The notes beneath the pieces are model-generated. The model was not told the origin of the DNA. It saw nothing but the letters and a program-made list of their open reading frames with translations, and made no database searches. DNA of 64,000 nucleotides, from positions 62,001-126,000 of the forward strand of contig NZ_NPDL01000001.1 of assembly GCF_002811475.1 (NCBI RefSeq), written 5' to 3'. Shown one piece after another: positions 8,913-16,691 of this stretch (position 1 is the first letter of the stretch; each line of letters starts with the position of its first letter). A program made the translations under genes and the position numbers. The stretch comes from Leptospira hartskeerlii (GTDB taxonomy: Bacteria; Spirochaetota; Leptospiria; Leptospirales; Leptospiraceae).

Positions 8913-10100
8913 TCAAGGAAGGATTTGCAGGGATCTTTCTCCGATCTCTTTTTCTTCTATATAAAATTTGATCTTATACATTCCTGCGCTTAGAACCGGC
9001 TGAATTTCCCAGGCTTCGAAATTGATCCCGCCAGGGATTTTTTCCTGAAAAGTAAAACTTGCCTTTTTAGTTTTTAAGGAGATGAATTCCGCCTTAAAAG
9101 TGTAAGGCCCGGATTTATAGATCGGAATGGAAAGATAGAATTTCTTTTTAGTTTGTAGCTTGCCAGGACAAGAAGCCACCTTATCCGGATCTGGAATAGA
9201 ATGACTGATACAGAATTCTTCTAGATTTGTGATCGGAAAGCCGGGGGGAGCTTTTCCGTCCGGGGTCCAGTAAGCATTTTCCTCGCTTAAATATTCTTTT
9301 TCTTCCGATTCTGTTTTGAATAAGGTAGCGAAACTTTTTTTCTTACGATTCTCTTCGGGTTTATATACTTCGAAATGTAGATGAGGTCCTGTGCTGAATC
9401 CTGTGTCCCCTGAGAGTCCTATTTTTTGTCCTGCGATTACTTTTTCTCCAGGTTTTACGAATACGCCTTTAGATTTTAAATGTCCATAAATTGCGACTGT
9501 TCCATCCGAATGTTCTATCACGATCCGGTTTGCTTTATCTATGAGTTTAGGGTCTCTTCTTCCTTCCGTAAATTTATCTTCTGTTTCTACTACGATCCCG
9601 TCTCTGGCTGCTAAAAGTGGAGTTCCTTCCGGAAGAACAAAATCCAGAGAATATGCGCCTCCTCCTTTGTGTTCTTCTCCACTATTATAACCTACTGAGA
9701 TCCAAGATTTTCCTTCATAAGGAAGAGTGTATACATACGTTTCGTCATGCTTTGCGGATAAGTCTCCGTAATACGCCACTGCCAACACTGCTATGGAAGT
9801 AGGAGCTTCCATATTCTCTTTCTTTTTAAAGGTCAGTACCTTCTTCTTTTCCGAATCGTTTAATACGAAAGAGATCGGGCTTTGAGGTTCAGTTTCTATA
9901 TTAGAACCTTCGATTGAGGTATATACAGTGATATGAGTTCCTGGAATTAGGTTTTTGGCTTGAAGATAAACAGAAGTTTCTTCGTTTTCCGTTTCTATAA
10001 AAGAACAGATATTTTTTTTATCACAGTTTTGGGTGATATCTGCAAATATAGGGCAGAACGAAATGGATAAAATAAATGCCGTAAAACTTCGGATCACCAT
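8913..10100 (-). CDS. Exported M23 (LytM-type) metallopeptidase
   Basis: Protein of 395 residues with a signal peptide (VIRSFTAFILSISFCPIFA). An N-terminal region with beta-sandwich character is followed by an M23 endopeptidase domain (about 150-260) that would cut peptidoglycan cross-links or act as an activator. GPHLHFEVY holds the HxH zinc motif, and IYGHL the additional His. The first zinc motif differs from the common HxxxD: the candidate His is 9 positions before the Asp in HKGGGAYSLD. The reading frame stays open upstream to 10169, but that would run into the tRNA, so the ATG at 10100, right before the signal peptide, is chosen. A C-terminal domain of about 120 residues is unrecognised. 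Confidence 0.9.
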   Translation of the reverse strand: MVIRSFTAFILSISFCPIFADITQNCDKKNICSFIETENEETSVYLQAKNLIPGTHITVYTSIEGSNIETEPQSPISFVLNDSEKKKVLTFKKKENMEAPTSIAVLAVAYYGDLSAKHDETYVYTLPYEGKSWISVGYNSGEEHKGGGAYSLDFVLPEGTPLLAARDGIVVETEDKFTEGRRDPKLIDKANRIVIEHSDGTVAIYGHLKSKGVFVKPGEKVIAGQKIGLSGDTGFSTGPHLHFEVYKPEENRKKKSFATLFKTESEEKEYLSEENAYWTPDGKAPPGFPITNLEEFCISHSIPDPDKVASCPGKLQTKKKFYLSIPIYKSGPYTFKAEFISLKTKKASFTFQEKIPGGINFEAWEIQPVLSAGMYKIKFYIEEKEIGERSLQILP

Positions 10101-10133
10101 ATTATAAGATCGGATTTTTTTGGAAAATAAGAC

Positions 10134-10206
<73 letters not shown>

Positions 10207-10210
10207 AACT

Positions 10211-10843
10211 TTAACGATCTCCTCTGGCACTGCGGAATTCTTTTACCATCAAAGATGTGATGCTGTCAAGAGGTTTCACCTGCTGCTTCAATTCGGGAGT
10301 TTCATGTCTATCAGAGAAACTATAACAAGAGTTTCGGACACCTTTGTCTTTCATCCACCAATGCCTTCCGATCTCTCTCCTGGATTTAGGATCTAAGTCA
10401 CCTTGGTACATTCTATACTCGTCCCATTCAGGTGGAAAATTTCTTTCCTTTAAGAAGAATGCGTATGCAGAAGAAAAACTTTGGGCTGCATTTTGTAAAA
10501 GTTCGTTTATATGAAGACATCCTATCGTTTTATCCTCAGGGAATTTTCTCATAATTTTATTATAAGAAATATCTTCTCCGATAAGATAGGAATATGTTTT
10601 GATCGCGTGAGGACAAGTTTCGTAAGGAACTCGATCTTCCTCTACATCCAAGTCCATAATTTTCATCGTGGCTAAGTTCACTAACATGTACAAAGTCATA
10701 TCATGATAAGGATCTCTTTGGCTGACTTCTATCAGGCAGCTTGGTGGACTTTCTTCCGGAAACCAATAGTATCTACTCTCGTATCTGCGCTGGAAACCAC
10801 AGTCTTTATATCTGATCTTTTGTTTTAATTGGGAAAGTGCCAT
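10211..10843 (-). CDS. DUF2889-family protein
   Basis: Cytoplasmic protein of 210 residues. The pattern YHDMTLYMLVNLATMKIMDL, the central PYETCPHA and the later GCLHINELL are characteristic of the DUF2889 family, whose biochemical role is unknown. A good ribosome-binding site (AGGAGA) lies just before the ATG at 10843. The gene ends 5 bases before the tRNA-Thr on the same strand. It has no signal peptide or membrane segment, but several conserved Cys and His residues that could bind a metal. Confidence 0.82.
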   Translation of the reverse strand: MALSQLKQKIRYKDCGFQRRYESRYYWFPEESPPSCLIEVSQRDPYHDMTLYMLVNLATMKIMDLDVEEDRVPYETCPHAIKTYSYLIGEDISYNKIMRKFPEDKTIGCLHINELLQNAAQSFSSAYAFFLKERNFPPEWDEYRMYQGDLDPKSRREIGRHWWMKDKGVRNSCYSFSDRHETPELKQQVKPLDSITSLMVKEFRSARGDR

Positions 10844-10959
10844 ACATTCTCCTGGTTCCTTTTTTTCCCTAAGAGATAGACCTGAAAGGATTTTACAGTG
10901 TTTTGATTTGCTTTTTTACCATTCTTACCTATCCTTCTACCTACTTTACGGATTTTGGG

Positions 10960-11757
10960 ATGGCATCGTTTTTTCAGGATAAGGTTTTTTTAGTCACAGG
11001 AGCAAGCTCCGGGATAGGTAGGGCTTTGGCTTCAGAGTTGGAGAAGGAAGGTGCCTTTGTAGGAGTGATTGCAAGAAGGAAAGAGGCCCTCAAGGAGTTA
11101 AAGCTTTCCGCTTCTCATCCGGATAGAATTTTCGTTTTTCAAGCGGATGTAATGTCCGAATCGGAATTGAAAAAAGTAGTCGAAGAATTTAGAAAAAAAT
11201 TCAAGAGAGTAGACGGCTTCATTCATAACGCAGGTATTTCTATGAGAGGGACTGCTGCGGAGACGGAAGTGAAAATTTTTAGGTCTATTATGGATACGAA
11301 TTATTTTCCTTTAGTACTATTGTATCGTCTTCTGGAATCTGATCTTCGCCAAAGTGAAGGACATGTGATCGCGATCTCTTCTATACAAGGAAAGTTTGCA
11401 ACGCAATTGAGATCCGGGTATGCAGCAAGCAAACATGCGATGCAAGGATTTATGGATAGTATCCGATTGGAAAATGCCAAAACAGGCATCCATGTTATGA
11501 CTGTATGTCCAGGTTTTGTAAAGACTGAGATTTCGGTAAAAGCGTTAGAAGGGGACGGAACCCCTCACGGAATTATGGACGAAGGACAGAAGAACGGATT
11601 AGAACCTGAGTTGGTCGCTAAAAAGATCTTAAAAGGGATCGAGAAAAGAAAAAGAGAAATCATTCCTTCCAAATTGAAGGAAAAATTCGGTTATTTCTTA
11701 AGCAGGGTCTCACCTAAAACTTTGGATAAAATTCTAGTAAAGGTAAGGATTTCCTAG
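10960..11757 (+). CDS. Short-chain dehydrogenase/reductase (SDR)
   Basis: Classical SDR of 265 residues acting on an unknown carbonyl or alcohol substrate with NAD(P)H. The cofactor motif TGASSGIG is close to the N-terminus, followed by HNAGIS (NAG motif), the catalytic Ser in ISSIQG and YAASK with the catalytic Tyr and Lys. The pattern FRSIMDTNYF and the C-terminal KREIIPSKLKEKFGY resemble DHRS7-like bacterial enzymes. The ATG at 10960 is preferred to 10903 because the Rossmann fold begins directly after it. The stop overlaps the stop of the convergent SUMF1-fold gene by 4 bases, through the shared palindrome CTAG. Confidence 0.92.
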   Translation: MASFFQDKVFLVTGASSGIGRALASELEKEGAFVGVIARRKEALKELKLSASHPDRIFVFQADVMSESELKKVVEEFRKKFKRVDGFIHNAGISMRGTAAETEVKIFRSIMDTNYFPLVLLYRLLESDLRQSEGHVIAISSIQGKFATQLRSGYAASKHAMQGFMDSIRLENAKTGIHVMTVCPGFVKTEISVKALEGDGTPHGIMDEGQKNGLEPELVAKKILKGIEKRKREIIPSKLKEKFGYFLSRVSPKTLDKILVKVRIS

Positions 11758-13070
11758 TTTTTCACTTCTGTGATGAGCCTGAGACCTGCTTTTCTATCAT
11801 TCAATAGATTCGGGATGCCTCCGAAGTCTCTTGCATAAGCTTTAGCTTCTTCTTTGGTTCCTGAATATGAACCGCCTCGGATCACTTTCAGATGTTTTCC
11901 ATATCTTCCGGAGTTCGGTCTATGTCCCGGATAGGGGATATAAGCGGAGCTAGTCCATTCTGCCACGTTGCCGCACATCCCGATCGCGCCATATGGGCTT
12001 TGACCTTTGGAAGGAAGTTCAAACACAGAGATAGTTCCTCTGCTTCCACTTTCTCTTGTATTACAAAGTGCTGAATCGAATTCATTTCCGAAAGGATAGT
12101 CTTGTGGTTGGGAGATAAATTCGTAACTCTCGTCTTTCAATAATCTCCAGATAAGTCCTGTTCCTCTGGCTGCCTTCTCCCACTGCCATTCGCTTGGGAT
12201 CTTTTTTCCGGCCCATTTGGAATAAGCTTCCGCTTCTCTATAAGTTAAGTTGGTAACAGGATGATATTCTTTTCCCCTAGGAAAATTCCCATTTTCCCAA
12301 TGGGGTGGAGGAGGAGTTCCTGTTTCCTTTAAGAATTTATTATATTCTTTATTTGTGACTTCGTATTTGTCTATATAAAAGGAAGAAATTTCCTCGAGGC
12401 TGCTTCTGTCCGGAGTTCCGAATTTAGGATTATAGCTATCGTCTCCAGGATCGGAACCTTGTCCGTACAGGAAATATCCCATATGCTCATACAGGATCCT
12501 CCCGTTGGATTCGTAGCCTGTATGAACGAGCACCATTTCTTTTCCGTCTTTAGGGTGGAGAATGGTCTTAACTAAATGATTTCGTACTATATCCGTCGCA
12601 TCAAATTTAGAAGGATCTTGGTAGAATGTTTCTTCTCCGTAAGCTCCTATTAAAAGTCCCACACTGATCAATTTGGCGGGTTTACCTTCCGCTACGGAAA
12701 AACTTCCTCTAAGTTCTATGGAAACAGGTTTGGTAAGTTTTCCTACTTTTCCAAATTCTACTTCTATATTCTCTATTTGGAAGGAACCTATTTCTTCCAT
12801 TTTAGGTTTTCTGAATAAAGGTAAATTCGATTTTTCGCTCAGTATACCTCTGATCTCTTCTTCAGAGCGTTCCGAAAAGTAGGAGTTCCTACCTATTTTG
12901 ATCTTTGCCTTTCCTTTGTTTCTATAAACGGAAAGAACTTCACCTGTCCAAAGTATTGCCTTTCTCGTGTCGGACGAGGAGGTTTCTTTTTCTTCTTGGC
13001 TTGTTCCGGTTTCCGAAAATAGAAAAAGAAAACAGAATGAGATGAATATAATAGCTCTGGTCCTGGACAT
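11754..13070 (-). CDS. Exported SUMF1/FGE-fold protein lacking the catalytic cysteines
   Basis: Protein of 438 residues with a signal peptide (hydrophobic IIFISFCFLFLFSETGTS). The N-terminal 200 residues are unrecognised. The C-terminal half (about 225-436) is a formylglycine-generating-enzyme-like sulfatase-modifying domain: FYIDKYEVTNKEYNKFL, HPVTNLTYREAEAYSKWAG, GKKIPSEWQWEKAARG, MCGNVAEWTS and VIRGGSYSG. In true FGE a Cys pair sits after the RGGS motif; here that region (RGGSYSGTKEEAKAYARDF) has no Cys, so the domain is probably a binding or structural module. The start is 95 bases from the end of the histidine kinase gene upstream. Confidence 0.88.
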   Translation of the reverse strand: MSRTRAIIFISFCFLFLFSETGTSQEEKETSSSDTRKAILWTGEVLSVYRNKGKAKIKIGRNSYFSERSEEEIRGILSEKSNLPLFRKPKMEEIGSFQIENIEVEFGKVGKLTKPVSIELRGSFSVAEGKPAKLISVGLLIGAYGEETFYQDPSKFDATDIVRNHLVKTILHPKDGKEMVLVHTGYESNGRILYEHMGYFLYGQGSDPGDDSYNPKFGTPDRSSLEEISSFYIDKYEVTNKEYNKFLKETGTPPPPHWENGNFPRGKEYHPVTNLTYREAEAYSKWAGKKIPSEWQWEKAARGTGLIWRLLKDESYEFISQPQDYPFGNEFDSALCNTRESGSRGTISVFELPSKGQSPYGAIGMCGNVAEWTSSAYIPYPGHRPNSGRYGKHLKVIRGGSYSGTKEEAKAYARDFGGIPNLLNDRKAGLRLITEVKN

Positions 13071-13165
13071 AGAAGAGTGAGGTTCCTCTAAACTTAAAGA
13101 TCGGCAGAAACAAGGTTTTTTGGAAGGTTTTTTATGGCCCTGAACACGACCTCACGATCTGTGCT

Positions 13166-15760
13166 TTAAGCCTTAGACTTAGGAAATAGGGTATTCCCCG
13201 CTTTTCTCATCACATGTACCAGCTCTTCGAATACGATCGGTTTGGAGATATAATCGTTCATTCCGGCACGCAAACATAGATCTCTATCCCCTTGCATTGC
13301 GGCGGCAGTCATCGCAATGATATAAGGTTGGGATTCCACAGCCCATGTATTTCGGATGACCTGGGTAGCTTGGAGTCCATCCATTTCCGGCATATGAACG
13401 TCCATAAAGATCAGATTGATCTTCTTTTCCCTAAGAGCGATTAATGCTTCCTTTCCATTCGGAACGATCAACGGTTCGTATCCTAATTTTTGAATAATTC
13501 TTTTGGCAAGAGTTTGGTTGATCTCATTGTCCTCAGCGACCATGATCTTGAAAGGGAACTGAGAACTTAACATTTCTCTTTGGCTAGCTAGATAAGAGGA
13601 TCTTGTATTTGCTTTTGCCTTAGTTCCGCCCTCCGCTAAAATTTCGGTCACGATCCTTTCTATATCTTTTTTCTTAACCGGCTTACTCAATTCTCCTGCG
13701 AATAATTCTCCCGCGACCTCTTTGTCTTTAGGGTCTAGGAAAGAAGAAGATAAAAGTACCAATGGAAAATGAAAATTCCTTTTGCGCATCTCTTGGGCGA
13801 TCTCTATTCCGGTGTTTCCGGGAAGATTATAATCTAGGATTCCGAGGTCAGGCATGATGTCTAGATCGAGTAGGTTCAATGCTTCTTCTTTTGATTTAGC
13901 GGAGAAGGTTATAAGTCCTAAAATCTGCAGTTGATACGCTAAGATCCGCAGGTTGGTAGGATTGTCATCGAGTATAAGAACTTTCTTATTTTCTAATTCT
14001 GAGTTTGCCGCTTTTTCTTTTATCTTTGCTTGGTTGCTTCCTTCTACTTGAATATAAAAGGAGAAGGTTGTGCCGATATTTAGTTCACTCTCTACCCAGA
14101 TGACTCCACCCATCATTTCTATCAAACGAGAAGAAATGGAAAGTCCAAGTCCAGTTCCTCCGTATCTTCTGGTGGATGACGTATCTACTTGGTAAAATGG
14201 TTGGAATAGTTCCTTTTGTTTTTCAGCAGGAATTCCGATCCCAGTGTCTCTGATCGCAAATAGGATCGTATATAGATTCCCTTCAAATTTAGAAACTTCT
14301 GCGGATAAGAAAATCTCGCCTTTTTCCGTGAATTTTAACGCGTTTCCGATGAGATTGATGAAGATCTGTTTTAGGCGTAGACTATCACATAAGATCCTTT
14401 CAGGTACGTTCGGATCCAGATAATAGACCAGATCGATCTGTTTCTGGGCTGCACGAGATCTGAATAGATCCAAAACTTCTTCGATAGTTTCGACGACGGA
14501 AAATTCTCTGATTTCCAGAGATAGAGTCCCGGATTCAATTTTAGAATAATCTAAAATATCATTTATGATATTGAGTAGGCTTTCTCCACTTTTTTGAATG
14601 ATCTCAGCGTATTCTTTTTGTTCAGTATTCAGATTGGAATCGATCAAAAGTTCGGTCATTCCGATCACTCCGTTCATAGGAGTTCGGATCTCATGACTCA
14701 TCATTGCTAAAAATTCAGACTTGGCACGGTTTGCCTTTTCTGCTTCTTCCTTAGCTTTTTTGAGATCATATTCGTAGTTTTTACGAACGGAAATATCCGT
14801 GAATAATCCGCAGACCGAGTAAACTTCTCCTTCTAAGTCTACCAGAGGAACGATCACACAATAGAAAGTTTTTTCTTCATCTGAAACGACTAGATCCAAT
14901 TCGAAATCCAAAGGACCTTGTTTTTCTAGGGATTTCGCAATAATGGTAGAAATGAATTGGGCCTTCTCGCTTCCGAAAAGATTTTCCAATCCCATGTCCT
15001 TTCTTTTGTCTTTACTTTCTAAAAATCGATTTGCGAATACTTGGTTATGGAACAGGGTCCTTCCATCCAGGTCCATCATACAAAATGCTGAAGGTAGATT
15101 GTCCAAAATGGAAAGAAGCCTGGACTCACTTTCGATCAATCTATCAGTGATCCTTCTCTTCTCTTTGATATCTTTTCGAACCGCAAGGGAACCGTAACCT
15201 ACGACTAAAAAAGAAACTATAACTAAAGTAAGTAGTGAATAAGCAACTCTGGTTCCCCTTAAAGAATTGGTTGCATTCCTTTTATTCAGAAGTTTCAGTT
15301 CTTCTTCCTGCATATTGTTCAGAAGTTCCGCTATTTCTATCAGTATGATCCCTTTCTTGGATTCGAAAGAGCCTGGCCGTTTTTCTGCGGCCCCAATCAG
15401 GTTGGCAATCGCCAGGATCCTCACTTGTTGAATCTGGTTGTCCTTGGTCAGATTTTGTAGGATCTTAATTTCTCTCTTTAAGTCGGAGAATAATGTCTTT
15501 GTATTTTCAGACACAACATCTGCAGTATAAGCTTGGGCGATCCCGATCTCCCTCGTGATACTTTTACATTGGTCGATCTCTTCGATGACTGTAAATGTAT
15601 GTTCTATTAAAACGCCTGAGTCCTTCAGCTTTATCATTCCATACAAACTGATTAAACTTGCGATGATCAATAGTAGGGTAAGAGAGAAAAAACCTATGAG
15701 TACTTTCCATTGTAAGAATTGGGATTTTTCTTTGATTTTTTCTAAAAAGGAAAATTTCAT
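13166..15760 (-). CDS. Membrane hybrid sensor histidine kinase with two receiver domains
   Basis: Protein of 864 residues. A membrane segment (about 19-41), an extracytoplasmic CHASE3-like helical sensor (about 45-165), a second membrane segment (173-193), a PAS domain (about 210-325), a short coiled coil, then HisKA with the phospho-histidine H356 in MSHEIRTP, HATPase with N473, DTGIGI (505-510) and GGTGLGL (534-540), and two receivers. Both receivers are complete: DD at 598-599 with D643 and K693, and ED at 743-744 with D787 and K840. There is no attached Hpt domain; the free Hpt protein at 53763-54110 is one possible partner, but it is far away. The signal sensed is unknown. Confidence 0.95.
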   Translation of the reverse strand: MKFSFLEKIKEKSQFLQWKVLIGFFSLTLLLIIASLISLYGMIKLKDSGVLIEHTFTVIEEIDQCKSITREIGIAQAYTADVVSENTKTLFSDLKREIKILQNLTKDNQIQQVRILAIANLIGAAEKRPGSFESKKGIILIEIAELLNNMQEEELKLLNKRNATNSLRGTRVAYSLLTLVIVSFLVVGYGSLAVRKDIKEKRRITDRLIESESRLLSILDNLPSAFCMMDLDGRTLFHNQVFANRFLESKDKRKDMGLENLFGSEKAQFISTIIAKSLEKQGPLDFELDLVVSDEEKTFYCVIVPLVDLEGEVYSVCGLFTDISVRKNYEYDLKKAKEEAEKANRAKSEFLAMMSHEIRTPMNGVIGMTELLIDSNLNTEQKEYAEIIQKSGESLLNIINDILDYSKIESGTLSLEIREFSVVETIEEVLDLFRSRAAQKQIDLVYYLDPNVPERILCDSLRLKQIFINLIGNALKFTEKGEIFLSAEVSKFEGNLYTILFAIRDTGIGIPAEKQKELFQPFYQVDTSSTRRYGGTGLGLSISSRLIEMMGGVIWVESELNIGTTFSFYIQVEGSNQAKIKEKAANSELENKKVLILDDNPTNLRILAYQLQILGLITFSAKSKEEALNLLDLDIMPDLGILDYNLPGNTGIEIAQEMRKRNFHFPLVLLSSSFLDPKDKEVAGELFAGELSKPVKKKDIERIVTEILAEGGTKAKANTRSSYLASQREMLSSQFPFKIMVAEDNEINQTLAKRIIQKLGYEPLIVPNGKEALIALREKKINLIFMDVHMPEMDGLQATQVIRNTWAVESQPYIIAMTAAAMQGDRDLCLRAGMNDYISKPIVFEELVHVMRKAGNTLFPKSKA

Positions 15761-15984
15761 GAAGGACGTTCTGGTATTTTCGAAATGTTAGAATGATTTC
15801 AAAAAGGCTTCCAAATTTATTACACGTACATAGGTCTTTCAACAAGCTTTTTTCGGGATTTTGATCGCCCCATCTTGACTGGATCGGGCCAAAAATCATT
15901 CTGGTATTCTAATAAACGGTTTTTTCTGGATTCTTGCAAAGAAAGCCGGTAAAAATCTTGTACCTTGGAGAGCCATTCCTTAGT

Positions 15985-16689
15985 ATGAAATCCGTCGTTC
16001 ACGAAATTTATCTCTCTGTTTCTGGAGAAGGAATTTCAACAGGTTTGCCTACAATTTTTGTCCGGTTCGCGGGATGTTCTCTCAGATGTGGAATGGATGG
16101 AAATCGCAAACTCTGGTGTGACACTCCGTACGCTCTTTCTCCGAATGCGGGGAAACAAATGGAGTTAGAAGATGTGATCTCTGAGATTGGATCCATTTCT
16201 TCTTCTCCTACACAAATACTTCTGACGGGCGGAGAACCATTAGAAAATTCGAATAGGATTTTCAGCCAAACAATGGCGGAAAAATTGAAACAGTCCAGAC
16301 AAGTTTCGGGGCTTTATACGAGGGTGAGGGTGGAGACAAATGGGGCAGAGCCGATCTCCAATTTGGAAAATATGGTTTTTACCCTGGATTACAAACTCCC
16401 CGGCTCAGGAATGGAAAACAAAATGATCACGGAGAATTTAGAATTTGTCCGGGATAGAAACGATAATTTGGATGAGATCAAATTCGTAATTAGAGATAGA
16501 AAGGATTTCGATAGAACTTTGGAAGTGATAGACGGTTTTAAATTAAAGGGAAATCTTCTGGCTTCTCCCGTATTCGGTGAGCTTGCTCCCGAAATCCTTG
16601 TAGATTGGATGAAAGAAAATAATAGAACGGATCTGCGTCTTTCTTTGCAGACCCATAAATATATTTGGGGAGAAAAAAGGGGAGTTTGA
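15985..16689 (+). CDS. queE: QueE-like radical SAM protein (7-carboxy-7-deazaguanine synthase) with expanded cysteine motif
   Basis: Radical SAM protein of 234 residues that would convert carboxy-tetrahydropterin to 7-carboxy-7-deazaguanine, the branch to queuosine and other 7-deazapurines. The N-terminal [16 protein letters not shown], the SAM motif TGGEPL and the overall length fit QueE. The cluster-binding cysteines are C31, C35 and C45, a CX3CX9C spacing, where the usual radical SAM motif is CX3CX2C. The insert (GMDGNRK) precedes a normal CDTPYA. The ATG at 15985 fits the family N-terminus better than 15934. The downstream helicase begins 2 bases after the stop. No other queuosine gene lies in the window. 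Confidence 0.85.
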   Translation: MKSVVHEIYLSVSGEGISTGLPTIFVRFAGCSLRCGMDGNRKLWCDTPYALSPNAGKQMELEDVISEIGSISSSPTQILLTGGEPLENSNRIFSQTMAEKLKQSRQVSGLYTRVRVETNGAEPISNLENMVFTLDYKLPGSGMENKMITENLEFVRDRNDNLDEIKFVIRDRKDFDRTLEVIDGFKLKGNLLASPVFGELAPEILVDWMKENNRTDLRLSLQTHKYIWGEKRGV

Positions 16690-16691
16690 TC

